Made by a program: the position numbers and the translations under genes
The notes under the pieces: generated by a model
Told to the model about the DNA's origin: nothing
Databases searched by the model: none
The model's input: the letters and a program-made list of their open reading frames with translations, nothing else
Shown: positions 53,186-62,160 of the stretch, in pieces
Numbering within the stretch: the stretch's first letter is position 1
Layout of the letters: every line of letters starts with the position of its first letter
Assembly (NCBI RefSeq): GCF_022138605.1
Contig: NZ_JACBFS010000004.1
Coordinates: 124,001 to 188,000, forward strand
Source of the DNA: Xanthobacter sp. NM-25
GTDB lineage: Bacteria > Pseudomonadota > Alphaproteobacteria > Rhizobiales > Xanthobacteraceae
Direction of reading: 5' to 3'
DNA: 64,000 bases

Positions 53186-53617
53186 TCAGTTCACCAGATT
53201 GGTCGGCACCCGCCAGCCGCCCGCGCCATCTTCCGACAGCGCCTCGGTGACCCTGGGGTGGCGCAACGGCTCGTCCGAGGCGTCATGCTCGAGATTCTGC
53301 TCGGAGACATAGGCCACATACTCGCTGTCCGCATTCTCGGCGAACAGATGGTAGAAGGGCTGGTCCTTGTCGGGTCGGATGTCCTCCGGGATCGACAGCC
53401 ACCATTCCTCGGTGTTGTCGAACACGGGATCCACATCGAACACCACGCCCCGGAACGGGAAGTGCTTGTGGCGCACCACCTCGCCGATGCGGAATTTCGC
53501 CGTGCGCATCTGCGGCCCATCGAATTCCGCCGGAAGCTCCGGGGGAGGGGCCATGGCCCCTCTCACCTCCACAGAACCAACGGCGGACCGGGCGGCTTCC
53601 TTATGCTGCGTACCCAT
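53186..53617 (-). CDS. hspQ: HspQ-like heat-shock/hemimethylated DNA-binding protein
   Basis: A 143-residue protein of the YccV/HspQ family. The signature AKFRIGEVVRHKHFPFRGVVFDVDP near residue 40, then EEWWLSIPEDIRPDKDQPFYHLFAENADSEYVAYVSEQNL, is the complete domain. In E. coli HspQ binds hemimethylated oriC DNA and is a specificity factor for the Lon protease. GAGGAGG precedes the ATG. It lies 29 bases downstream of the L-malyl-CoA lyase gene on the same strand. Confidence 0.93.
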   Translation of the reverse strand: MGTQHKEAARSAVGSVEVRGAMAPPPELPAEFDGPQMRTAKFRIGEVVRHKHFPFRGVVFDVDPVFDNTEEWWLSIPEDIRPDKDQPFYHLFAENADSEYVAYVSEQNLEHDASDEPLRHPRVTEALSEDGAGGWRVPTNLVN

Positions 53618-53646
53618 GTTCCGCCTCCTCTTCTGAACCGATTGTC

Positions 53647-54687
53647 TCACAAGCCGTAGACTTTGCCCATTTCCGGGTCTTTGGCCGCGACGATCTTTGC
53701 CAGATCGACGATGACTTTGGCCTGCTTCCAGGTGGCGTCGTCCTGCATCTTGCCGTCGATCATCACCGCGCCGGAGCCGTCGGGCATGGCCTCGACAATC
53801 TTGAGCGCGAACGCGACCTCGGCGGGATCGGGCGAGAACACCCGCTTGGCGATCTCGATCTGGGTGGGATGCAGGGACCATGCCCCCACGCAGCCCTGCA
53901 GGAAGGCGTTGCGGAACTGGCTCTCGCAGGCGGCGAGGTCGGCGAAATCGCCGAACGGACCATAGAACGGCTTGATGCCGTTGGCCGCGCAGGCATCCAC
54001 CATCTTGGCGATGGTGTAGTGCCACAGGTCCTGCTGATAGCCCACGCGCGGCTTGTCGCCGTCCGGATCGGCCAGCACCTTGTATTCCGGATGGCCGCCG
54101 CCGACGCGGGTGGTCTTCATGGCGCGCGAGGCGGCCAGATCCGCCGGGCCGAGGCTCATGCCATGCATGCGCGGGGACGCCGCGGCGATCTCCTCCACAT
54201 TCTTCACGCCCTCCGCCGTCTCCAGGATGGCGTGGATGAGAATGGGCTTCTGAACCCCGTTCTTGGCTTCAAGCTGGGCCAGGAGCTGGTCGAGATAGTG
54301 GATGTCCCACGCCCCTTCCACCTTCGGCAGCATGATCACGTCGAGCTTATTGCCGATGGCGGTGACGATCTCGACAATGTCGTCGAGCACCCAGGGGCTG
54401 TTCAGGCAGTTGATGCGGGTCCACAGGCCGGTGGAGCCGAAATCGGTGGCCTGCGCCATCTCGATGAAGCCCTTGCGGGCGGCTTCCTTCGCGTCGCTGG
54501 GAATGGCGTCTTCCAGATTGCCGAGCACGACATCCACCTGCTTGGCGATGTCTGGCACCTTGGCGCGCATCTTCTCCAGATGCGGCGGCACGAAGTGAAT
54601 CATCCGTTCGAGCCGCACGGGCAGGTCGCGGTAGGGCGCGGGCGCGCCAATGGCGAGCGGCTTGAAAAACTGACGCGGAAGCTTCAT
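53647..54687 (-). CDS. mcl1: L-malyl-CoA/beta-methylmalyl-CoA lyase
   Basis: A 346-residue HpcH/HpaI-fold lyase that splits malyl-CoA into acetyl-CoA and glyoxylate (and methylmalyl-CoA into propionyl-CoA and glyoxylate). It serves the ethylmalonyl-CoA pathway, the serine cycle or related C2 assimilation. Visible: ERMIHFVPPHLEKM, VLGNLEDAIPSDAK, the Mg-ligand Glu in AILETAEGVKN and the Mg-ligand Asp in GMSLGPADLAASRA. The C-terminal GAWSLHPTQIEIAKRVFSPD is typical. Its presence suggests C1/C2 metabolism. No other pathway genes are in the window. Confidence 0.92.
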   Translation of the reverse strand: MKLPRQFFKPLAIGAPAPYRDLPVRLERMIHFVPPHLEKMRAKVPDIAKQVDVVLGNLEDAIPSDAKEAARKGFIEMAQATDFGSTGLWTRINCLNSPWVLDDIVEIVTAIGNKLDVIMLPKVEGAWDIHYLDQLLAQLEAKNGVQKPILIHAILETAEGVKNVEEIAAASPRMHGMSLGPADLAASRAMKTTRVGGGHPEYKVLADPDGDKPRVGYQQDLWHYTIAKMVDACAANGIKPFYGPFGDFADLAACESQFRNAFLQGCVGAWSLHPTQIEIAKRVFSPDPAEVAFALKIVEAMPDGSGAVMIDGKMQDDATWKQAKVIVDLAKIVAAKDPEMGKVYGL

Positions 54688-54809
54688 CGATCCCCCCTGG
54701 CGCCGGACGGAAAGGCCACCTTCCCGTTGACCGGGCCCCTATTGAGTTGCAGTGCACCATAGCTCGCGTCGACGTGCAACGGCACTGTTCGGCCCATTGG
54801 CGAGCCATT

Positions 54810-54831
54810 GCGGCGCCAATACTGGCGCCGC
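54810..54831 (-). terminator. Hairpin just after tusA, T-poor terminator
   Basis: A perfect 9-bp stem GCGGCGCCA/TGGCGCCGC with a four-base loop, starting three bases after the tusA stop on the minus strand. No T-run follows, so termination is less certain. Confidence 0.5.
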
Positions 54832-54834
54832 GCC

Positions 54835-55098
54835 TCAGTCGCGCTTGCGCAGGGTGAAGGTCAGGCGTCCTTCATCCACAACCCGCTCCTCCAGAACCGC
54901 CCCGCTCTCCTGGGCGACATGAGGAATGTCGATCACCGCCATGGGGTCGGTGCAGATCACCACCAGGCGGACACCCGACGGCAACTGTTCCAGCGCCTTG
55001 CGGGTGCGCAGGGCGGGCAACGGGCATTTGAGGCCGGCCAGGTCCAGCTCCACGCGCTTGGCGGGCTCCTCGCCCTCGCGTCGCCGCGCGCCGATCAC
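54835..55098 (-). CDS. tusA: TusA-family sulfurtransferase (SirA/YeeD fold)
   Basis: An 87-residue protein. The family signature DLAGLKCPLPALRTRKAL carries the active Cys25 in CPxP. The sequence continues GVRLVVICTDPMAVIDIPHVA, a full TusA-like fold. TusA relays sulfur for tRNA thiolation or other pathways. The start is a GTG that overlaps the gltX stop (GTGA); no ATG is available, and the frame upstream is antisense or overlapping junk. Translation is probably coupled with gltX. Confidence 0.9.
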   Translation of the reverse strand: MIGARRREGEEPAKRVELDLAGLKCPLPALRTRKALEQLPSGVRLVVICTDPMAVIDIPHVAQESGAVLEERVVDEGRLTFTLRKRD

Positions 55099-56510
55099 GG
55101 CAGTTGATCCTTGAGGCGGGCAAGGCTCTCGGCCCGGCCCAGCACCGTCAGCACATCGAAAATGGGCGGTGACGTGGTCCTGCCGGTGAGCGCGGCCCGC
55201 AGCGGTTGCGCCACCGCGCCGAGCTTGACGCCGGCCTGCTCCGCATAGGCGCGCACCGCGGCCTCGGTCGCGGCGGCAGTCCATTCGGCGGCTTCCAGCA
55301 GCGGCACCAGCTGGGCCAGATGTCCACGGGCGGCGTCGGTGAGCAGCGCCTGAGCCTTGTCGTCCACCGGCAGCGGACGAGTTTCGAAAATGAACTCAGC
55401 GTTGTCCAGCAGCTCCACCACCGTTTTCGCCCGCTCCTTCAGGCCGGGCATGGCGGCGGCGAGCTGGGCGCGCCGTTCGGGCGTCATGCGGGCGAGCCGG
55501 TGGGCGGCGTCGGGCAGATGCGGCACCAGGGCATCAATGGCCGCCAGCAGCTCGGCATCGGACGCCGCGCGCATATACTGGCCGTTGAGATTCTCCAGCT
55601 TCTGGAAATCGAACCGGGCGGCCGAGCGGCCGACCTTGTCGAGATCGAAATACCGGACCATCTCCTCGGTGGAGAACACTTCCTGATCGCCGTGGCTCCA
55701 GCCCAGACGCACCAGATAGTTGCGCAGCGCCGCCGGCAGATAGCCCATGTCGCGATAGGCATCGACGCCGAGTGCGCCATGGCGCTTGGAGAGCTTGGCA
55801 CCGTCGGGCCCGTGGATCAGTGGAATGTGCGCCATGCGCGGCACCTCCCAGCCCAGCGCCCGATAGATCTGCGTCTGGCGGGCGGCATTGGTGAGGTGGT
55901 CGTCGCCGCGAATGATGTGAGTGACGCCCATGTCGTGGTCGTCCACCACCACCGCCAGCATGTAGGTCGGCGTGCCATCCGAGCGCAGCAGGACCAGATC
56001 GTCCAGGTCCTTGTTGGGGAAGGTGACCGTGCCCTGCACCATATCCTCGATCACCGTCTCGCCTTCGCGCGGGGCCTTGAGACGGATCACTGGCGCGCGA
56101 TCCTTAGGCGCCTCCGAGGGATCACGATCCCGCCAGCGGCCGTCATAGCGCGGCGGGCGGCCTTCCTTGCGGGCGAGCTCGCGCATCTCCTCCAATTCCT
56201 CGGCGGAGGCATAGCAGCGATAGGCATTGCCGGCAGCGAGCATCTGCTCCACCGCCTCGCGATGCCGCTCGGCGCGGGCGAACTGATAGATGGGATCGCC
56301 ATCCCAGGTGATGCCGATCCAGGCCAGCCCTTCCAGGATGGCGTCGATGGCCTCCTTGGTGGACCGCTGGCGGTCCGTATCCTCGATGCGCAGCAACATC
56401 TTGCCGCCCTTGGCCTTGGCATAGAGCCAATTGAACAGGGCCGTGCGGGCGCCGCCGATGTGCAGGAAACCGGTGGGAGATGGGGCGAAGCGGGTGACGA
56501 TCTCGGACAT
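55095..56510 (-). CDS. gltX: Glutamyl-tRNA synthetase
   Basis: Class Ib synthetase charging tRNA-Glu (and, where Gat amidotransferase is used, tRNA-Gln), 471 aa. The HIGH motif is in TRFAPSPTGFLHIGGARTAL and the KMSKS motif is KLSKRHGALGV near residue 240. YRCYASAEELEEMR is typical of the bacterial discriminating/nondiscriminating group. ATG 56510 starts at the family-typical MSEIVTRFAPSPTG. The longer upstream frame is not conserved. Divergent from comEC. Confidence 0.96.
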   Translation of the reverse strand: MSEIVTRFAPSPTGFLHIGGARTALFNWLYAKAKGGKMLLRIEDTDRQRSTKEAIDAILEGLAWIGITWDGDPIYQFARAERHREAVEQMLAAGNAYRCYASAEELEEMRELARKEGRPPRYDGRWRDRDPSEAPKDRAPVIRLKAPREGETVIEDMVQGTVTFPNKDLDDLVLLRSDGTPTYMLAVVVDDHDMGVTHIIRGDDHLTNAARQTQIYRALGWEVPRMAHIPLIHGPDGAKLSKRHGALGVDAYRDMGYLPAALRNYLVRLGWSHGDQEVFSTEEMVRYFDLDKVGRSAARFDFQKLENLNGQYMRAASDAELLAAIDALVPHLPDAAHRLARMTPERRAQLAAAMPGLKERAKTVVELLDNAEFIFETRPLPVDDKAQALLTDAARGHLAQLVPLLEAAEWTAAATEAAVRAYAEQAGVKLGAVAQPLRAALTGRTTSPPIFDVLTVLGRAESLARLKDQLP

Positions 56511-56670
56511 GGAGCACTCGAAAAGCGGGCGCGCATCCGGGCGGACGCGGCGCCAACGAGCAAAGGCCGGCCGGGGTCTGTGAGACACACAGCCATGGCG
56601 GACGCGAGGCGCCCGTGTAGCATAGGCGCAGCAGACAAGAAACCTGCGCGCAAACCACGGGCCGGAGGGC

Positions 56671-58941
56671 ATGGGGGCCGGACCAGACCACAGCACGCGC
56701 ACACGGCCGGCCAGCAGCCGCGCCGCGGTGGGCACGCTTGCGCCCACCGCCGGCCGCCTGTGGACGTCGGGGCGGGCAGGGGAGCTGCCGGCGCGCCTCG
56801 CCCACAGCCTCTTTGCCGCGCTTGTCCGCGAAGCGGGCTCCGGCCGGCTGGTGCTCTGGCTCCCCGTCGCCTTCACCGTGGGGGTGCTGCTCTATTTCGG
56901 CGCATCCCATGAGCCCTCGCTGGTGGCCGCCGCGATTCTGGTGGCGCTGCTGGCCGCAGCTGCGGTGGCGGCACGCCGCCACCCGCTCGCGTTTGCGCTG
57001 GCGACGGCGGCCCTGGCTGTTTCCCTCGGCTTTCTCGCCGGCGTCGTGCGCACTGCGGCGATCCTGCACGTGCCGGTGGCGCCTCCCAGCCACGCGGTGC
57101 GCCTCACCGGCTATGTGGAACAGGTGGAGCGGCGCCCGAAAAGCGACCGCATCCTGCTGCGACTCGATCCCGGCCCGGTGAAGGGCCTGGCGACGCCGCC
57201 GGAGCTGGTGCGCCTGTCGCTGCGCAAGGGCACGGCGCCGAAGGTGGGCGACCATGTGTCCCAGCTGGCGCGGCTGTTGCCCCCGCTGGAGGCGGCCCAG
57301 CCCGGCGCTCACGATTTCGGACGGGCACCCTGGTTTCGCGGCATCGGCGCTATCGGATTCGGCCTGGGGCGGCCCCAGCTGCTGCCCGGAGCCGACCCGC
57401 CCCTCAGCGTGCGGCTCGCCATGATCGTTTCCGACGTCCGTGCGGCCTTCGCCCGACGCATCGACGCCAGCCTGCAGGGTACGCCGGCGGCCATCGCCGT
57501 CGCCCTGGTGGCCGGAGACCGCACCGCCATCGCGCCCCAGGTGGAAGAGAGCATGAGGGTGTCGGGCCTCACCCACATTCTCTCCATCTCCGGCCTCCAC
57601 ATGGCGCTGGTGGCGGGGACCCTGTTCGCGCTGGCGCGTGGTGCCCTCGCGCTGGTGCCCGGCCTGGCGCTGCGCTGGCCTATCAAGGGCACTGCCGCGC
57701 TGATGGCGCTGGTGGGCAGCGCCGGCTATCTCATCCTGTCCGGCAACGAGGTGCCGGCCCAGCGGTCGTTCGTGATGACGGCGCTGGTGCTGGGCGGCGT
57801 GCTGGTGGGGCGCCGCGCCCTCACCCTACGCACGGTGGCGGTGGCCGCCTTGCTGGTGCTGGGGCTGACGCCGGAAGCGGTGCTGGAACCGGGCACCCAG
57901 ATGTCTTTCGCCGCCACTCTGGCGCTGGTTGCCGCCTATGAGCGGTTCCAGCCCCTGCGCGCCATGCCCCAGCCCGAGAGCCGGACCGGGCGCCTGGCCA
58001 TGGCCCCGCTGGTGTTCCTTGCCGGCATCGCCGTCACCTCCCTGGTGGCCGGGCTCGCCAGCGGTCCCTATGGCGCCTACCACTTCCAGCGGGTGGCGCC
58101 CTATGGCCTGCTCGCCAACCTGCTGGCCATGCCCGCGGTTTCGCTCCTGGTCATGCCCTTCGGTCTCGTCGGCGTGCTGCTGATGCCGTTTGGCTGGGAT
58201 CAACTGGCCTGGCCGGTGATGGGCAAGGGTATCGAGATCATGGTCGGGGTGTCCGACTGGATTGCCAGCTTGCCCGGCGCCGACTCCCGCTTCGATGGTG
58301 TCCGCACCGCTACGGTCGTCTGGTTCACCCTGGCGCTCCTCACGCTCTGCCTGCTCCGCGGCATGTTGAGCCTCATCGCCGCGCCGCTGCTGGCGCTTGC
58401 GGTGGCCTCCAGCGGCCCGCGACCGCGACCGGATGTCCTGATCGCCACCAATGCCGCCACCGTCGCCGTGCGGGGACCGGACGGCCGCCTCGCCATCCTC
58501 GGCGCCAGCCGCGCCCGGCTGGTGGCGGAGCAATGGCTCGAGCGAGAAGGGGATCCGCGCACAGCCCGCGACCGCGACCTCGCCCGCTTCTACCGCTGTG
58601 ATGGTCTGGGCTGCACCGCGCCGCTGCCACAGGGCGGCACAATCGCCGTTTCCACAACGCCTCAGAGCCTCGCAGCCGATTGCATGAACGCCCGCATCGT
58701 CGTCACCCGGGACACGCCGCCGGCCGGATGCCCGGCCCGCGTGCTGACGCCGGAGAGCCTCGCGGCCACCGGCACGCTGACCTTTCATGTGGAAGACGGG
58801 CAACTGCGCGAGGTGCCGACCCGCTCCCCGCAGTACGACCGGCCGTGGACGCGCACGGCGGTGCCCTTTCCAGATCCCTCCCGCGCGCCACAAACGCCTG
58901 CGCCCGCCGATCGCAGCGCCGACGACGCAGCAGAAGAATGA
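56671..58941 (+). CDS. comEC: ComEC/Rec2-type DNA-uptake channel, lacking the nuclease domain
   Basis: A polytopic protein of up to 756 residues. N-terminal membrane helices and a soluble DUF4131-like domain (residues 60-250) are followed by the Competence domain. That domain carries AIAVALVAGDRTAIAPQVEESMRVSGLTHILSISGLHMALVAG near residue 275 and about eight helices. The C-terminal 190 residues carry no HxHxDH motif, so the metallo-beta-lactamase nuclease seen in Bacillus ComEC is absent or decayed; this is common in alphaproteobacteria. The start is uncertain: the first 45 residues are not conserved-looking. It ends three bases from lexA. Confidence 0.88.
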   Translation: MGAGPDHSTRTRPASSRAAVGTLAPTAGRLWTSGRAGELPARLAHSLFAALVREAGSGRLVLWLPVAFTVGVLLYFGASHEPSLVAAAILVALLAAAAVAARRHPLAFALATAALAVSLGFLAGVVRTAAILHVPVAPPSHAVRLTGYVEQVERRPKSDRILLRLDPGPVKGLATPPELVRLSLRKGTAPKVGDHVSQLARLLPPLEAAQPGAHDFGRAPWFRGIGAIGFGLGRPQLLPGADPPLSVRLAMIVSDVRAAFARRIDASLQGTPAAIAVALVAGDRTAIAPQVEESMRVSGLTHILSISGLHMALVAGTLFALARGALALVPGLALRWPIKGTAALMALVGSAGYLILSGNEVPAQRSFVMTALVLGGVLVGRRALTLRTVAVAALLVLGLTPEAVLEPGTQMSFAATLALVAAYERFQPLRAMPQPESRTGRLAMAPLVFLAGIAVTSLVAGLASGPYGAYHFQRVAPYGLLANLLAMPAVSLLVMPFGLVGVLLMPFGWDQLAWPVMGKGIEIMVGVSDWIASLPGADSRFDGVRTATVVWFTLALLTLCLLRGMLSLIAAPLLALAVASSGPRPRPDVLIATNAATVAVRGPDGRLAILGASRARLVAEQWLEREGDPRTARDRDLARFYRCDGLGCTAPLPQGGTIAVSTTPQSLAADCMNARIVVTRDTPPAGCPARVLTPESLAATGTLTFHVEDGQLREVPTRSPQYDRPWTRTAVPFPDPSRAPQTPAPADRSADDAAEE

Positions 58942-58944
58942 ACG

Positions 58945-59658
58945 TCAGTAACGCCGCATCAAACCGATGAGCCGCCCCTGGATCCGCACCCGATCCGGAC
59001 CGAAGATGCGTGTCTCATAGGCCGGGTTGGCGGCCTCCAGGGCAATGGAGGCGCCCTTTTTTCGCAGCCGCTTCAGGGTTGCTTCCTCGTCGTCCACCAG
59101 CGCCACCACGATGTCGCCGGTGTCGGCGGTGTCGCACTTGCGGATCAGCACCGTGTCGCCATCCAGGATGCCGGCTTCGATCATGCTGTCGCCGCGCACC
59201 TCCAAAGCGAAATGCTCGCCGGTGCCCAGCATCTCCGGTGGCACGTTCAAAGTGGCGTTGCGGCTCTGGATGGCGGAAATGGGCGTGCCGGCCGCGATCC
59301 GGCCCATGACGGGGACGGCGACGGTCTGCCCCGCCTCCTCCTCGTCTTCCACCGTCGGGCGCACCTTGCCCAGGCTGCCTTCGATCACCGCAGGGGAGAA
59401 GCCGCGATTGGCGCCACGGGGCACGGTGAGGCCTGGGGCGACACTGTCCGGCAACCGCACCACCTCCAGCGCCCGCGCGCGATTGGGCAGGCGACGGATG
59501 AAGCCCCGCTCCTCAAGGGCGGTGATGAGCCGATGGATGCCAGACTTCGACCGCAGGTCGAGCGCATCCTTCATCTCGTCGAAGGAGGGCGGAACGCCAG
59601 TTTCCTTCAATCGTTCATGAATGAAGCGAAGCAGGTCATATTGCTTCCGCGTCAGCAT
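58945..59658 (-). CDS. lexA: LexA repressor
   Basis: SOS repressor/autoprotease, 237 aa. The winged helix-turn-helix occupies residues 1-65 (MLTRKQYDLLRFIHERL). The cleavage site is Ala123-Gly124 in GRIAAGTPI. The catalytic dyad is Ser158 in GDSMIEAGI and Lys196 in EEATLKRL. An alpha-type SOS box lies 126 bases upstream, so it should autoregulate. Convergent with comEC. The longer, Alpha-typical linker (DEEEAGQTVAVPVMG) is present. Confidence 0.97.
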   Translation of the reverse strand: MLTRKQYDLLRFIHERLKETGVPPSFDEMKDALDLRSKSGIHRLITALEERGFIRRLPNRARALEVVRLPDSVAPGLTVPRGANRGFSPAVIEGSLGKVRPTVEDEEEAGQTVAVPVMGRIAAGTPISAIQSRNATLNVPPEMLGTGEHFALEVRGDSMIEAGILDGDTVLIRKCDTADTGDIVVALVDDEEATLKRLRKKGASIALEAANPAYETRIFGPDRVRIQGRLIGLMRRY

Positions 59659-59783
59659 CTCGCGCCCCCAATTACGGTGCGGTCTGCTGCAGGAGCGCGC
59701 ACCCGTTCCAGCCCGGACGGGGCACGCCATGTTCTGCAGCCGAGCCGCAACCCGCGAAACAAATCATGAACAATTTTCTATCT

Positions 59784-59798
59784 GTTCCTTTTGTGTTC
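59784..59798 (-). promoter_or_regulatory. LexA (SOS) box upstream of lexA
   Basis: A perfect direct repeat GTTC-N7-GTTC (plus strand GTTCCTTTTGTGTTC), the known alphaproteobacterial LexA operator. It lies in the 169-bp gap between moeA and lexA, 126 bases from the lexA start, in an AT-rich stretch that probably contains the promoter. Confidence 0.85.
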
Positions 59799-59827
59799 CG
59801 CAAGGGTGAAGATCCGATTAAAGCGGC

Positions 59828-61042
59828 CTAATCCTCGAAAGGAATGATCTCACAGGGGTCGCCCGCCTGCCCGGCGGGGGCGAAAGGGGGGCGCACCAGG
59901 AGGCAATCCGCCGCCGAGAGAACGCTGAGCATGGCGCTGTCCTGCGAGGCGAAGGGCGTCACCCGCACCGAGCCATCCGGATCGTGCGCCATCCGCGCGC
60001 GCATGAAGTCGCGGCGCATGTCGTTGGCCGGCACCGCCACCGCCAGCCGGGCAGGAGCGGTTGCGGCAGCGGCCGCGCTGTCACCCTGCATGGCCCGCAC
60101 CAGGGGTTCCAGGAACAGCAGCGCGCAGACGTGGGAGGAAACCGGGTTGCCCGGCAGGCCCAGGCACCGCACGCCCTCGCGGCTGCCGAACATGAGTGGC
60201 TTGCCCGGGCGCAGGGCGATCTTGTGCACGAAGAGTTCCACCCCTTCCGCACGCAGCGCCGGCGCCATCAGATCGTGATCTCCGACGGAAGCCCCGCCAG
60301 ACGACACCAGAAGATCAAAGGCGCCGCCCAGGGCGCCGGCCACCACCGCGCGGATGGCCTCCAGGTCGTCGCCCACCAGCCCGAGGTCGGTCACCTCTGC
60401 GCCGGCCCGCCGGGCCAGGGCCGCGAGGCCGAATGCGTTCGACACCACCACCTCGCTGAGCGCACCGGTGGCATGGCCGGGCAGCACCAGCTCATCGCCG
60501 GTCTGAATCAGCGCCACACGTGGACGCCGCGCCACCGGCACGGTGGCGTGGTTCATGGCCGCCGCCAGCATCACGTCACGCCCGGTGAGGCGCCGGCCGG
60601 CGCTGAGGCCCGCCCGCCCTTCGGTAAAATCGCAGCCGCGCTTGCGCACGTTGCGCAGCGCCGCTGTCGGTGCCGTGGTGGTCACCGCATCGCCATCACG
60701 CGCCGTATTCTCCTGAATCACCACCGTATCGGCACCCTCCGGCACCACCGCGCCGGTGAAGATGCGCACCGCCTGGCCCGGTCCCACCGTGCCCGCGAAG
60801 GGCCGGCCGGCGGCCGATTCGCCGATGACGGTGAGGCGGGCGGGGGTCTCGGCGATGTCGGTGCCCCGCACGGCATAGCCATCCATGGCCGACATGTCCG
60901 CCGGCGGCTGGGACCGGCGCGCCACAAGGTCGTCGGCGAGCACCCGGCCCACCGCCTGGCCCACGGGCACATTTTCTATTCCCAGCACCGCCGCTGATGC
61001 GGTGACGCGGCTCAACGCCTCTTCAACGCTCATCAGGGCCAT
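59828..61042 (-). CDS. moeA: Molybdopterin molybdenumtransferase
   Basis: A 404-residue enzyme that inserts molybdate into adenylylated molybdopterin. Visible: SQPPADMSAMDGYAVRGTD near residue 46, VMLAAAMNHATVPVARRPRVALIQTGDEL, DLLVSSGGASVGDHDLM near residue 250 and LFVHKIALRPGKPLMFG with GLPGNPVSSHVC. ATG 61042 has GAAGGA upstream. It follows moaC by 34 bases on the same strand, a standard Moco pair. Confidence 0.96.
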   Translation of the reverse strand: MALMSVEEALSRVTASAAVLGIENVPVGQAVGRVLADDLVARRSQPPADMSAMDGYAVRGTDIAETPARLTVIGESAAGRPFAGTVGPGQAVRIFTGAVVPEGADTVVIQENTARDGDAVTTTAPTAALRNVRKRGCDFTEGRAGLSAGRRLTGRDVMLAAAMNHATVPVARRPRVALIQTGDELVLPGHATGALSEVVVSNAFGLAALARRAGAEVTDLGLVGDDLEAIRAVVAGALGGAFDLLVSSGGASVGDHDLMAPALRAEGVELFVHKIALRPGKPLMFGSREGVRCLGLPGNPVSSHVCALLFLEPLVRAMQGDSAAAAATAPARLAVAVPANDMRRDFMRARMAHDPDGSVRVTPFASQDSAMLSVLSAADCLLVRPPFAPAGQAGDPCEIIPFED

Positions 61043-61076
61043 GATTTTCAATCCTTCTTTTGCCGCCCGCGCGCGT

Positions 61077-61556
61077 TCAGGCGCCGGCCTGCCACAGGCC
61101 GCTGCGGCCGCCGGACTTCTCCAGCAGGCGGATGCCTTCAATGCGCATGCCGCGATCCACCGCCTTGGCCATGTCGTAAACGGTGAGGCAGGCCACCGAC
61201 ACGGCGGTCAGCGCCTCCATCTCCACCCCGGTCTGGCCTGCGGTCTTGACCCGCGCGGTCACCCTCAGGCCGGGCAACGCGGCATCCGCCTCCAGCGCCA
61301 CCTCCACCTTGGAGAGCATCAGCGGATGGCACAGGGGAATGAGATCGGACGTGCGCTTGGCCGCCATGATGCCGGCGATGCGCGAGACGCCGAGGACATC
61401 GCCCTTCTTGGCATTGCCGGACAAGATGAGCTCGAGGGTCGCCGCCGCCATCACCACGTGGCCTTCTGCCACCGCCTCGCGGGAGGTGATGGATTTCTCC
61501 GACACATCCACCATGCGCGCGGCGCCGTGCTCGTCGAGATGGGTGAGGCTCGCCAT
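61077..61556 (-). CDS. moaC: Cyclic pyranopterin monophosphate synthase
   Basis: A 159-residue enzyme for the second step of molybdopterin synthesis. Visible: MVDVSEKSITSREAVAEG, KKGDVLGVSRIAGIMAAKRTSDLIPLCHPL (near residues 50-80) and KTAGQTGVEMEALTAVSVACLTVYDMAK (family signature). Length is standard. It is co-directional with moeA and lexA downstream. Confidence 0.97.
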   Translation of the reverse strand: MASLTHLDEHGAARMVDVSEKSITSREAVAEGHVVMAAATLELILSGNAKKGDVLGVSRIAGIMAAKRTSDLIPLCHPLMLSKVEVALEADAALPGLRVTARVKTAGQTGVEMEALTAVSVACLTVYDMAKAVDRGMRIEGIRLLEKSGGRSGLWQAGA

Positions 61557-61663
61557 GGGAGTGAGGGCTCGCGGGAGGGAATCGTTATATGCAGCCGGGA
61601 AGATGGCCCCCCCGGCGCATCCTGTCCACCGCCCCGTGCGCGGCCGAACCGCGCCCATCGGCC

Positions 61664-62083
61664 TCAGCGCAGCCGCGTCCAGGTCTGCGTCTTGCACAGG
61701 GGCGCGATCACACAGCCCCGCAGTTTCAAGCGGTTGTCGCCATCGAGCACGATGCTGCCCGAATAGGTCTTGCCGTCATCCGCATTATAGATGGACCCGC
61801 CGGTCCACTCCGATGGCCCGCCGGTGAAGCCGGTGAGAATGGTGAGGCCTTTCAGCGCCCGCCCGCGCAGCCCGGCATTCTGGTTGTGAACATCCTTCAG
61901 CGCCGGATCGGCCTTCAACCCCTCCGACGACACCAGCCGCCCGCACAACGCGTTGCCGCAATGGGTGATTTCCACCTGTCCACCGCGGGTCGGCGTCTGC
62001 CACAGGCCGGTCGGATCCGCCGCCAGCGCCGGCGTGCTCAAGAGACCGAGCACCACCGCGAACGAAAGGGAATGCACGCGCAT
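61664..62083 (-). CDS. DUF2147-domain secreted protein
   Basis: About 139 residues: signal peptide (LSFAVVLGLLSTPALA|ADP), then the DUF2147 pattern PTGLWQTPTRGGQVEITHCGNALCGRL, a block GGSIYNADDGKTYSGSIVLDGDNRLKLRGCV and CKTQTWTR at the end. The four Cys probably form two disulfides. Family function is unknown. Tandem ATGs are present; GGAGG lies six bases before the second (62083), so I start there. It separates trpC from moaC, which are adjacent in many relatives. Confidence 0.88.
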   Translation of the reverse strand: MRVHSLSFAVVLGLLSTPALAADPTGLWQTPTRGGQVEITHCGNALCGRLVSSEGLKADPALKDVHNQNAGLRGRALKGLTILTGFTGGPSEWTGGSIYNADDGKTYSGSIVLDGDNRLKLRGCVIAPLCKTQTWTRLR

Positions 62084-62160
62084 CATCTTCCTCCCAATGT
62101 CGGCCGGCCTCTTCTGGGCCGGTCCAGGCATTAAGGCGGAAACTGACGTATACGGCAAGC

